From: Scenedesmus sp. ARA3
Taxonomy: Eukaryota; Chlorophyta; Chlorophyceae; Sphaeropleales; Scenedesmaceae
NCBI GenBank assembly: GCA_004335835.1
Contig: RWJK01000764.1
Location: 1-37,575 of the forward strand
Direction: 5' to 3'
DNA length: 37,575 bases
In this document: positions 10,369 through 21,137 of the stretch, in pieces
Numbering within the stretch: position 1 is the stretch's first letter
Layout of the letters: each line of letters starts with the position of its first letter
Made by a program: the position numbers and the translations under genes
The notes under the pieces: model-generated
What the model was told of the DNA's origin: nothing
Database searches by the model: none
The model's input: only the letters and a program-made list of their open reading frames with translations

Positions 10369-13300
10369 CTACTGCTGTGCTGCTGCCTGCCCAAGCCCCT
10401 TGTACTGCCACAGCTTCACCAGCCCATCATCACCAGCTGATGCCAGCAAGCCCTGCCCGCTGGGGTGCCAGCGCACACAGTTCACATCAGCATCATGCGC
10501 CTGCTGCACACTGCACAGGCACTCCCAGGCAGCTGCAGCATCACCAGCAGCAGCAGCAGCAGCGTCGTATAGCTCGCCATTCTGCTGCTGCGCAGGTGCT
10601 GGCTGCTCCCCAGCGGGCTGCGGGGTGCCTGGCTCTGCTGCTGCGTCTGCTGCTTGTTGGATACAGCCGCTGCTGCTGTTGGCCGCAGGGTCACTGCCTG
10701 CTGCTGCTGCTGCTGCTGCTGTTTCTAGTAGGCTTGGTTGACCAAACAGCTTGATGCTGTTGGCGCCATCGCCTGCAGCAGCAGAGCACCCGAAGGCAGT
10801 CTTTGAGAGCGTAATAGTTTGATGCAAGCCACCACTGCACGAGCCTTACACGGGCGGCATTGATGCCGACACTGTGCATCCTTTGGCCACTGACACTGGT
10901 GGCTGCACGCTGTACATTGAGCCGCATGTCTAGCCGTGCCTAAACCGACACTCCAGACTACACAAAGACTCACTTTGTACCCACAGCCAAGCAAAAGGGC
11001 ACACCAGGCGGCGGCAGCACACGCCCTTTGTGACAATAACACCAAAATATCCATCATAAAGGACTAACATCGTGCATATTGTGCGCAGACCCTACCTGTA
11101 GCAATCAGCCCCTGCGCTGACCAGTCCACTGTGAAGATGCAGCGGCTGTGATGCCCGCTGATGCATGCCGCCAGGCTGCAGTGCGGCTCCGGTGGGCAAC
11201 CCTCGCTCCACTCCACACTCCACACACGCAGCGTGAAGTCGTCACTCACAGAAGCCAGCTTGCGGCCGTCCCTGCTGAAAGCTACTGACCAGACTGTTGA
11301 GCTGTGGCCAACTGCAGCACCTGCATTAGTGAGATAGTGATGCCAGCAGAAGTGTGAGTTTAAATCGAAATTAGAATGATGACATAAGCGCTGACACACA
11401 TGGGACTTTGTATCAACAAGGGAAGTGTTGCAGCAACTGCAGGGATACTGCAGCCGAGAGATGCCTCCCGCTGCTGTACATGCGCACACGGGCAAGGCTA
11501 GCTGTGCCACGGCACACCCGCTGACACACCCTTGCTGTATCTCATGCCTGCCAACTTGCAAACATCATCTATTATCAACATGCTTACACACACAGCTGCC
11601 AGTCTGGTGGGATGCAGCATCCAGTCAACCCCATCTCAGGCAGCAACCGCACCGTCTCAACAGACACTGCCCCTCACCCTCGAGAGTTAGCACCCAAAAC
11701 TCAACCTATCCAGCCGCACTCTACCCGCACTGCCCCGGCCAGCTGCCGCCCTCACCCTCAAGCGTCTGCACGCACACCCAGCCAATCCAATCGCATTCTA
11801 CCCATCTGGTCTCACCCTCATCCTCACCCTCCCCCCCACCCTCGAGCGTCTGCACGCACACCCAGCCAATTCAACCGCATTATACCACAGCTGGCCTCAT
11901 CCCCCTCACCCTCTCCCTTACTTTTAAGCGTCTGCACGCACACCCAGCCAATCCACCCACACATCATCTGCACATCTAGCCCCCCATACCCCTCCCCCTC
12001 ACCCTCGAGCGTCTGCACGCACACCCAGTCCGCCTCGTCGTTGGCCCACAGCTTGATGCTGTTGTCGTAGCTGCAGGAGGCCAGCAGCTCGCGGCTGGGG
12101 TGCCACGCGATGCTCTTCACATCCTGCAGGGCACAGCTGGCATGAAGGTGAGCCATACTGTTGAGCCTCTGTATGGTGCGCGCAGCACAGCATCACAGAT
12201 ATGACGTGCTTATGGGCCGCTTTTGATGGAGCTGGCGGCTGGGGTGCCACGCGATGCTCTTCATATCCTGCAGGCCACAGCAGGCATCAGTATGGCGTGC
12301 AAACTTGGTGTGCGAAGCAAAGCATCTCGAAGATTACGTGGTGATGCGGCTGGGTTTGGGGTGTCACGCAATGCTCTTTACATCCTGCAGGGCGCAGCAC
12401 ATGTGCGTGTAGTGCGTCAGCATGGTGTGCGAAGCAAAGCATCACTCGAATTGCGTGTGCTTATGGGCCGCGCTTGATGCGGCTAGCGGCTGGGGTGCCA
12501 GGCTATGCTCTTCATATTCTGCAGGGGACAGCAGGCATAAGTACGGCGTGCAAACATGGCGTGCAAGGCAAAGCATCCATGGGATCAACGTGCTTATGCG
12601 CCACTGCCGATGCAGCTTGCGGCTGGGGTGCCACGCGATGCTTTTCATATTTTGCGGCCACAGCAGGCATGAGCCATACACCTGATGTGTGCGGTGCACG
12701 AAGCCAAGCATCCCTGAGATTGCGTGTCGATGGGCCGCTGTTGATGAGGTGGCCTGTGCAAGCGTACGCGAGATGATGCAGGGGGTGGTCCTGCACCGCC
12801 TACACAAAGCATGACAGCAGGAGCTAGCAGCACACAGCGCACATCCGCCACAGCCATGCCTTCACCACAGGCATCACTACTTTTCAAACACTTTTACAAT
12901 TCTACACACCCACCCACTGACCCACGTCATAACGAAGACAGTGACATCCCACCTGGCTGTGGCCGTGCTTCACGTCCATGCAGTCGTACTCGTCTCCCAG
13001 GCCCCGCTCCCAGAACCACACCGACTTGTCGCGCCCGCAGGTTGCCAGGAAGTTGCCGCAGGGCGACCAGGCCACTGCCTTGACCTCGTTCTCATGCCCC
13101 TCGAGCTTGCTGATCTGGTGGTTTAGGGACGTAGGGCAGTGAGTGAGCAAGCAGCAAATGATGTGGCTTGCAGCGTGTTGGTTGGGAGGATGATCACAAG
13201 TGGTGCTGCAATGAGTGGCGGCAGGACGGCTGATAACCTACTGCAGTTTCATGAGCCCAGACATCATCCACTAGGCTATGCTTGCTGCTGGGTGTTTTGT

Positions 13301-13937
13301 AGAACAGTCGACTGTCTGTCCAAGTGCTCTTGTGCTAACTCATACTGCTGCTGCGTCAACGAGGTGAACGTGTTCCTCAAGTCAAGCCTTGGCCGCCTTG
13401 CACACGGATGTCAGACCTAGCAGCAGCCCCGCACAACTGAACTGCATCTGCTGCACTTCCAGTGCGTTCACACAGTAGACCCCACGTTCTCTGCTTCTGT
13501 GCAGCACTGGCAGCACCGCCAGCAGCAGCGTGTTACCTCTTCCCAGATGCCACCCTGTAGCTGCCATATTGCTGTTGTGCCATCAAAGCTAGCTGTAGCC
13601 AGATGAGTGCCGCCAGGGCTCCAGCAGCAGCACCGTATCGACTTGGTGTGCGTGTCCTCCAGAACAGCAGCACAGCGCCAACCTCTCCCCTCTATGCGAC
13701 TCTGTTGCCATATTCGAACCGTTCTGTCGCCGCTGCAGCTCGCTAGCGAGGCACCTACGTCAGTTATCAGATAAAATGTTTTAGTGCTACTGCTGTTGCT
13801 ACTGCTGTGGCGGGCTATGCATGTCGGGCTCTTGCTTCAAAGATCCTACCGTCAGGCGACCAAGCTAAGTGCCAGACGCGGTCTGTGTGTCCCTCCAATG
13901 TTTGCAAGGGCTCCAGCGAGTGAGCCAGGGTTGCCAT
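10369..13937 (-). CDS. CIAO1: CIAO1/Cia1-type WD40 protein of cytosolic iron-sulfur assembly
   Basis: Family role: scaffold of the CIA targeting complex that delivers Fe-S clusters to cytosolic and nuclear apoproteins. Exons: 13850-13937, 13537-13754, 12953-13114, 12003-12123, 11096-11320, 10369-10772. Phases agree throughout; the product is 405 residues. WD repeats in order: [17 protein letters not shown] with [26 protein letters not shown] with [27 protein letters not shown] with [47 protein letters not shown]; then [10 protein letters not shown] and [16 protein letters not shown]. These match CIAO1 blade by blade. The last exon carries an Ala/Gln-rich insertion of about 60 residues between the sixth and seventh blades, which makes the protein longer than the roughly 340-residue animal form. 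The exact acceptor of exon 5 (11320, or nine bases later) is ambiguous; both keep frame. The introns on both sides of exon 4 hold arrays of exon-edge copies. Confidence 0.92.
11671..11953. repeat. Array of intronic copies of the CIAO1 exon 4 donor edge
   Basis: The exon end at about 11997-12028 (ACCCTCGAGCGTCTGCACGC type) recurs in the adjoining intron at about 11922-11953, 11838-11870 and 11749-11790, with a more decayed copy near 11671-11712. The core starts at 11761, 11845, 11927 and 12008, a steady spacing of 81-84 bp. Confidence 0.9.
12231..12730. repeat. Array of intronic copies of the CIAO1 exon 4 acceptor edge
   Basis: The exon start at 12091-12143 is followed, upstream in the transcript, by four degenerate copies near 12231-12287, 12345-12405, 12481-12538 and 12617-12670, at a period of about 118-142 bp. 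The intervening intron sequence (CAAAGCATC-type strings) repeats with them, so whole segments of about 130 bp were duplicated. Confidence 0.92.
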
Positions 13938-14145
13938 GCTGCCTCGATTATGGACAAAATCTACGCCTATCCGTGGAGCGTCACGTTCTGCATCGTCGAA
14001 GTTCGAATGGAGAAACAAGTAGGGTGCGAAAAACACCTGCTGCAATGCCACTGAGGTGACTGGTACCCTACGGGTTGACAACGACAAGCATCAGTTACAG
14101 TACAGCAAGCTTCATCTCGTGGCCTCCTGTCATCTCGCATCACTC

Positions 14146-14280
14146 TCACACAGCAAAGATGAGGATAATAGGCCAGCAGTCCACCCGCATCAGCAGTGCT
14201 CCAATGGGAAACTTAAGCATGAGGGCAGACCAGATGCACGGCGCTTCCAGGACATTGTACTCAATGATGGTCTCGCTCAT
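14146..14280 (-). CDS. Possible 44-residue small membrane protein or upstream ORF of CIAO1
   Basis: An uninterrupted ORF running MSETIIEYNVLEAPCIWSAL, then about 24 more mostly hydrophobic residues with one candidate membrane segment, ends at TGA 209 bp upstream of the CIAO1 start on the same strand. An in-frame ATG 12 bases earlier would add four residues. I do not recognise the sequence. It could be a real micro-protein gene, part of a spliced gene, a CIAO1 leader ORF, or chance. Codon third positions lean to G/C, which is weak support. Confidence 0.22.
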   Translation of the reverse strand: MSETIIEYNVLEAPCIWSALMLKFPIGALLMRVDCWPIILIFAV

Positions 14281-14299
14281 GAAAGAAATCATAGTAAAC

Positions 14300-17200
14300 C
14301 CTCATCTATAAGTCAGCTATACAAGGAGGCACATGCGCGTGTGCTGCAGCCGCAATAGCACACAGCACACCACGCATGCCCATAGCAAGCAGATACAGCG
14401 CCAGACGCACCAAGCAGCAGACAGATCCAATTCCAGCTGCCAACCAAACCCAAAATCGGATGGCAAGAGCCTGTGCTCGCGGCTGTGTGCGGCGTGCACC
14501 AGTGCGCAACCATGTGCACACAACAAGTGCTTTGGTGGTGTGCCAACCAGCAGTAGGCGTAAGCTACACGGCCAAGCTGCTATCAGTCACACCGCAACAA
14601 GCGCAGCACAGCCCACATGGGATATGCCTTGCCACTGAGCATGCGTACTGCACATTTTGAGCTGCAAGTGTTGAAGAGTGGGTGTCAAAACTAGTCATAA
14701 GCCACAGCCTGCCACGACGTGCTGTATCGTGTTATAACATCGTCATCTCCTGCGCAGACTGATGACAGCCCAGCCAGCCCAGCCAGCCAGCAGTAACTGC
14801 GGCACAGCAGCAGCCGCCAGCCCCAAATGCACAGTGCTACACACAGGCAGCCGCACGATGCCTTGTGCCCTACATCTGCTCCCACAACCGGTCCAAGCAA
14901 GCAGGCCGCCTGCGCACCGCGCCTTCTGTTGATGATGGCATGTTGATTGAAGAGAGTCGGGATACTGCATACATCCACGCCAGGGGAGCTGCGGAGAAAC
15001 AAGGCCGAGGCACGCCACGGTGGCTGCGCAGGGAAACAAGACAAGGCATGCGAGACGCACCACACTTTGGGAGGTCTCAAAACACTCTCCAGCCCTAGGA
15101 AATGCCAACGCCGAATACCGCATGGCGGCCACGCTCCAAGCCCAACCAGCGTGACACCCCTCTCCCAGTATTCCCCAAGTCCAGGAACACTCGCAGCAGC
15201 GTCAGTGCAGTGCAAGCAACAGTTGCTACTACGTTGCTGCAATCAATCGCCCGTCAAGGGCAGGGGCAACCTCAGCCCCAGTAGTACACACCACGACACG
15301 TAAACAGGCTACTCCCTGGCAGCGCCTTTTTATGCATGCCACCAGGCAGTGCTGCCAGACACTGCGGCAGCCAAATGCGTACTCACAACGGCAGCGCACA
15401 CGTGCGCCGCGCCAAATGCATACTCCCACAAGCCGCACATATGACACCAAAACCACAAAACAGCAGGGAACCACGACACGGACGTTGTTACTACTAGCAC
15501 GGGCGGAGGAGTGTTAGGCCGGCTGTTCCCCTGTCCAGCGAGCGCTACTGCCCAGCACCCGGCACAACCGCAGCTGAGGGGTGAAGCCATCGACTGTGCT
15601 GCCTTGGACATTGGACCAGCACGCCGGATGTGATGTGTGTGCACCACAGGCGGTGCAAGGCGCGCGTGGTGATGTGGCAAGAGGATGACGACCGCTGTTG
15701 CTGCCCTTGCAGGAAAAGGCGGGCCGGCTCTGCACTTGCCAGCAGGGATGCATGCAGCACTCAGTGTACAACTCTGGCACAGTCATGCTCAGCCCTCCAC
15801 AGTGGTTCAAAAGCAGACACGCACTGCAAGTGGGGGTGCCGTATCACAGCAGGGTTATGCTGCAGCACAGCGTGCACGCGGCACCCCTGGCTGTACTGCT
15901 GAGCTGCAGCCCACCGCCACTGACAGAGCTGTGGCAAATGCAGCAGCACCATCAGCAGCAAAAGGAACACGCCCCAGCAGGACAAGGCAACTCAAAGCCA
16001 CAGGCAGTGCCTGATAAAGTGCACAGTGCAGCGTGTGCGGCCCGGCCACATGTTTGTGCCGCGCGCTGCAAAGGCTGCAACAGCGCCACACAGCCAGAAT
16101 CGTGTGTGTTAGCAGGCAACCGACACACTGAGCGGTTCTCCAATCAACACCATGCAGCTGCCTGCTCCCAGTTGCACCAGACAAAGAACATCTGCGGGCG
16201 TGTGAGTCCTGCACACCCCGGAGCAGCACCCCACGTCCCCACAATGCAGGCACCGCTAGTTGACCAGCCATGCATACCATGCCCAGCGCAACACACGGCA
16301 ACGGCAATACTATATTGTATGTTTGGGCCGCAGAGTAACAACACAGCAAGCTTTGCACAAGCAACACCCATACGCGTGCACATGCAGAAGCGGCCAGCCA
16401 GCCTAATACCACCGCCACCAGCGACAGGCCGCCCAGTGCGATTACCACCAGCCTGCTAAAGCAAATCAACCATACAACCATCACGCGCACGCACTCGCAT
16501 TGCATTGCAGACACACACTGGTGTGAAGCAACACAGAGCGCAACTATGCGCAGCATGCGCCAGCAACGCTGAAGCAGCAGCCGCAGACAGGCGTGACCGC
16601 CGTGTGCTGTGCTGCTGCCAGCCTACTGGTCTATTGAGTTCAGCCCCCGAACCAGGGCTTACATCGCTCACTCGCGCAACGATATATATGTACCCATGGG
16701 TTGCGCAGCCGCGGCATAGCACACAAAACTGCCAGACGGCTGCTGTGACGGCGCTTGCACCTGTTCAGGCCATGCGCAACCATCCGCAGGAGCCAGGGCA
16801 AGCGCTGATCATGCACCCAAGCGGCTGCCCTGCCTGCCAGGACCACCTGCGCTGTCTGCTGCCGGATTACATTCCATAGCTCACAATCGTGGCGGGCTGT
16901 GTCATGCCGTTTGGTGCTGCAGGGGCGAGCACAGCCCAGGCACAGCACTCCACACGCACAGGAGTGCTAGGCCAGCATACAAAAGGCCTGTGGGACAAAA
17001 AACACGGCACACAAAAAGGCGGTACACGGTGCATCTGCTGCTCGCGCTGATAATAAGCCCTGCGGCGACACCCACCCAGTCAACTGCTGCAACAGCTGCA
17101 TCTGCAGCCGGGCAGCACACACGCTGGCCAGAAGGCACAGCTGCGGCGGTGCGGTGTCCTCTCCAGCCCAAAACAGCGGTGGTGAACAGATGCCTTTCAG

Positions 17201-18190
17201 CGCAGCGTGCACTGCCACGCGCAACGCATGTGTACAGCACGCGCCTGAGCCCAGGCAGCGCTGTGCATAGCGCTACTAGATACGGCAGGATGCACACCAT
17301 GTACAACACAACGCGCGCCATACGCAGCCCCCATCAGGGCTGCCGCCGGTCCACTTCTGCTGAGACTAGATGTTCATGCGAACTCATCAATACGGCGGTG
17401 CACAATGCTCATGCAGACCCCAACCCCAACCGCCGGCATCCATGCACACACGGGCATTGATACCCATGACACACATGTGGTAGGCACGTTACTGGCCCCC
17501 GCACACCCACCCTCCCAAATGTACATACCCCCGCGTGCACAGCAAAGGCAGCACACGGCCCTGCCAGGCACCCGCTACGCTGTGACAGCACATGCACAGC
17601 TGCAGCCCAGCCCAGATGTACCGCATGCATCCTCACCCTCACACATTTCGCGCTCCAGCAGCGCTAGCAATACACGCCGCACAGCCCATGCAAGGCAGCA
17701 GGGAACCCAGCTGCCCTAGCTAGCTGAGCATGTTGTGCTGCAGCCAGATGGGCGCCCTGCCGCCAACCTGCCACCACCCCAGATGCGGCCCCTACCAACC
17801 CTTACCAACCACCCACTGCCGACATGCAATAGCAGTGGCACGCTCGCGGCTGGCACCATCACAGGGTGCCGCCGGCAAGCACCAACCGTTTGTCAGAAAA
17901 CTTGTCAGCGCTGCCAATTGCTAGCTGGGTAGCAGCTGTGCAGCAACACCATACACTTTGCAGGCATGAGCTGCAGCTCATGTGGCCCTGCTCGCCACTG
18001 CTCCTGGCATGCTTGGCACTGCCTTTTGCTGCACAGCACAATGACAACAGCAACACGTCGCAGCAGCAGCGCAAGCTGTCAGCAGATGTGCAGAGCAACT
18101 TGAACAGCGATGGCAGAGCATTGGCCACATGCTGTCAGCAGATGTGCAGAGCAACCCTAAACCACAAGATGCATGACGGAACTAATCAAC
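14300..18190. other. About 3.9 kb without a recognised gene, T-poor on the + strand
   Basis: Open frames here (for example about 250 codons on + at 15698-16459 and 183 codons on - at 14691-15242) show no family motif and have the low-complexity make-up of the surrounding DNA. The + strand is strikingly poor in T: the 60 bases from 15961 contain only five. Read on the minus strand the region is G/U-rich, like the 3' UTR-side DNA downstream of the translocator gene at 33127-34440. The simplest reading is a long CCM1 3' UTR plus spacer. TTACA (TGTAA on minus) occurs at 16867-16871 and 14095-14099. Confidence 0.5.
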
Positions 18191-21137
18191 TTAGAACACA
18201 CTGTCTGTTGGCCAGCTCGACACTTCAGTATCTGCAGGGCATGAGCAGGATGCAGCAGATACTCGGCACCCGCATGCAGCAGCAGCGCTCACCATCATGC
18301 AGCCGTCCTCGCCCTTGATCTGCACCATGCCAGCTGCTGCTGACGCCGCAGCATCGCCGCCGTGCATCTGCATGTGCACCTGGATGGTGGCTGATGCGCC
18401 GCACTGGCTGTGGATGACGCCGTTCACACCGGGCTGCAGCTGCTGCTGCTGCTCCAGCTTGGGCACCAACAGCCCCTGCTGCTGCTGCTGCTGCGGGTGG
18501 TGCTGGTACTGGTGCATGCCGTGCTGATGGGGCTCCAGCGGAACGGCAGCTGGCGGCAGCATCATCCCTGCAGTGCTCGCATGCACCGCTGCCTTACCGT
18601 CAGCAGGCGGCGCAGCAGCCGGCTGCGCATGTGGCGGGCCNGGCCAGCTGCAATCGCGTGCGCAGTCGCACCCGCCCCGCCTGCAGCAGCGCTGCCGCCT
18701 GCCTTGGCCTCAGCAGCGCGCAGGTCGTCCATGCTGCCGCCGATCAGCCCTGTCAGCAGCGGGCTGCTGCAGGCGTCATCCTCCAGGAAGTGATGCAGGT
18801 GGATCGTCGCCATCGTCGGCGGCTGCTCCGGCGCGCCAAACAGCAGCTGCATGAGGTCCCCGTCGCTGTGGTGGTCGTACGTCGCCTCTGGCGTCCACAG
18901 CTCGTCCATGCTGGGCGGCAGCTCCTGCTCCATGCCGCGCGGCATCATGGCCATCTGCTGGCTGGGGCCCTGCGCGGCTGGCAGCTTCTGGCTGAACTGC
19001 GAGAAGTTGAACAGCGTGCCGATGCCTGAGGCCTGCGGGAAGTCTGCAGGCAGCGGCGGCGGGCTGGGCGCGCGCGTGGACTCAGGCGCAGCACCAGCAC
19101 CCGAAGAGCTGGAGCCTGTGCCGGCGGCGGCAGCTGACATGTTGTCGATGTCGTCAAAGAGCGAGCTGCTGATCTGGGTGGTGAGGCCAGGAGCTGGCTG
19201 CAGCTGGCTGGGAGCCGGCGGCGGCGGCACTGGCGCCGGCGGCAGCATTTGCTGCTGCTGCTGCTGCTGCTGCACGTGCTGCAGCTGCTGCTGCACCGCC
19301 TCCGCAGGCTGCTGCAGCATGGGCTGCTGCTGCTCCTGCATGTGCACCATCTGCACAGGCGGTGGCGGCGGCATGAGGCCTGCAGCTGCAGCATCCTGGC
19401 CGAGGTAGCCCTGGTCCTGAGGCAGCATCATCTGCTGGTGCTGCATTGCCTGCTGCTGCTGCTGCTGGGCCATGTACGCGCCGGATGCTGTGTTGACCTG
19501 GTGCGCCATGCCCATTGTAACAGGCTCCTGCTTGACCTGCGGCTGCTGCATCATCAGCTGCTGCTGCTGCGGCTGCTGCAGGTGGCTGCTGTCTAGCATG
19601 TCCATCATGGGCTGCTGTGGCTGTATCAGCTCAGGGTGTGGCTGCAGCAGCTCCTGCTGCTCCTGCGGCTGCTGCATTGGCATCAGCTGCTGCTGCTGCT
19701 GCAGCGGCATCGCTTGCTGCTGGTACTGGTAGCCCTGTGGGTTGCCCATCAGCATGTCTCCAGGGCCGCCTTGCAGAACAACACTGCCTGTGCTGTTGAG
19801 CTGGTCTTGAGCCAGCCCCATGCCCAGTGTCGGCGACTGAATGCCCTGCTGCTGCGGCTGCATCTGCGGCTGCTGCTGCAGCAACCCGCCCCTGCAGGTG
19901 ATTGCAAGCAGCATGGAGGTAAGGTGTGTGCGTCTAGCATCACATAGTGCACGCACTGCGCATGCTGCAGCAGCATGCGTGTTACAAGCATAACCCAATT
20001 GCAACTGAGTCTGCAAGAGAAGCTTTTGCGTCGTGCATTGTTGCGTGAACATGCTGCCATGCACAGGCATGTAAGCAAGCGTCATAGCAGAGTTGCGCAG
20101 CCGCCCCCACGCAATTAGCTCCTGTGCAAGCATATGCTCCACATGAGGACTGCGTGCCAGTGAACAATCAAGCAGCTAGAGCTACAACCCCCACACGCGC
20201 CACTCACATTGGGTGCGGCTGGCCCTGGAAGTATGAGCCAGACATGTCAGGCTGGTACTGCTGATGCGGGAATGGCGCGTACTGCTGGCCATACGCTGCG
20301 CCATAGCCATTGGGCGGCATGCCAGCAGGCATGCCCTGCCCGTACGCGCCTGGCATAACCATGCAGTTGCCATACATGGCCTGTGCATCGCCATTCATGC
20401 CCTCCTGCACTGCCATGGTGTTGGCAGCTGCAGCTTGCTGCAGCACACGAAGCACAACAAGCAAGCAATGCCAGGTCAGATGCACAGCAGCAACAGCAAC
20501 AGCAGCAGCAACGTTGATCAAGCTCGGCGTCCATAGGCGCTCAGGCGCTGTCCCAGCAGGAGCACGCAACTGATCTAGCAGCACGGCGTACAGATCCAGG
20601 CCCCGGTTGCACTAGGCGCTCGCTGCAGTCGCCTGCATTCCGGGCGACTGTACTTACCCGTTGCCGCTTCGCCTGGCGTGGAGCTGCCTTGCCGCCTGAA
20701 CAGCCCACATGGTGCTTGCCTGGCTTCAATCCCTTGCCACACCTGCGTACGGTATACAGCAATTGAGCGAGCTGGGCCATAAGGCACAGGGCCACGAAAT
20801 GTGCCCGCAGCTACATGTGCCGGCCTCATGCTCCGTTCGTTGCTTACTTTGGGCAGTGCGTTAACTCCGTGCCGTGCCCTCGCTCCTTGCCGCTGCCCCT
20901 GATGTCTGGTGGTGCCCTGCACAAGTGGCAGTTGAATGCGGGCTCAGAGGTGTCCGCAGGTCGCCTCTAAACACATTAATGTGCTAATACCCTGTGAATT
21001 TGCCTGCAGGCACACCTGTAGTGGACCTTCAGGCGCCACAGCTCGGCGAAGCTGCGTTTGCATCCAGGGAATGGGCAGAAGTAGCGCTCCGACCCAGAAA
21101 TCGATTGGTCCTCCTCGGGGCCTTCCCCAGGCTCCAT
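18191..21137 (-). CDS. CCM1: CCM1/CIA5 homologue, zinc-binding regulator of the CO2-concentrating mechanism
   Basis: In Chlamydomonas CCM1/CIA5 is the master regulator that switches on inorganic-carbon transporters and carbonic anhydrases at low CO2; it is nuclear and binds zinc. Exons: 21016-21137, 20848-20916, 20658-20742, 20208-20437, 18191-19891. The start at 21137 gives M-E-P-G-E and leads into RYFCPFPGCKRSFAELWRL, KVHYR, RGSGKERGHG, HCPKCGK and HHVGC. Candidate zinc ligands C21, C26, H39, C62, C65, H75 and C78 have exactly the spacing of the Chlamydomonas ligands (C36, C41, H54, C77, C80, H90, C93); H39 corresponds to H54, the residue changed in the cia5 mutant. A basic KRQR follows, then a very Gln/Met/Pro-rich body with VKQEP and IKGED, both SUMO-type motifs. 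An unresolved N at 18641 coincides with a frame break: one base is missing there, because the frame before it reaches a stop at 18562 while the downstream frame stays open and compositionally similar to 18191. Expected length is about 735 residues, close to the 699 of Chlamydomonas. Confidence 0.93.

Noticed and set aside
11425..12070. Pro/His/Thr-rich + strand ORFs with an apparent protein repeat
   Set aside because: They are the antisense of the CIAO1 donor-edge array, and the repeated words are copies of the exon 4 end.
11671..12730. Regularly spaced repeats considered as a CRISPR-like array
   Set aside because: Units degenerate progressively, spacers are also repeated, and the unit is an exon edge of an adjacent eukaryotic gene.
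14691..15242. 183-codon minus-strand ORF
   Set aside because: Cys/Trp/Leu-rich sequence typical of a random frame in GU-rich DNA; no family similarity seen.
15698..16459. 253-codon + strand ORF
   Set aside because: Low-complexity composition matching the T-poor surroundings, no recognisable domain, no splice-supported extension; long ORFs are expected where T is rare because stop codons need T.
18562..18640. Arg-rich C terminus of CCM1 ending at 18562
   Set aside because: Composition changes abruptly exactly at the N, and the alternative frame continues the style of the protein, so this tail is treated as a frameshift artefact.
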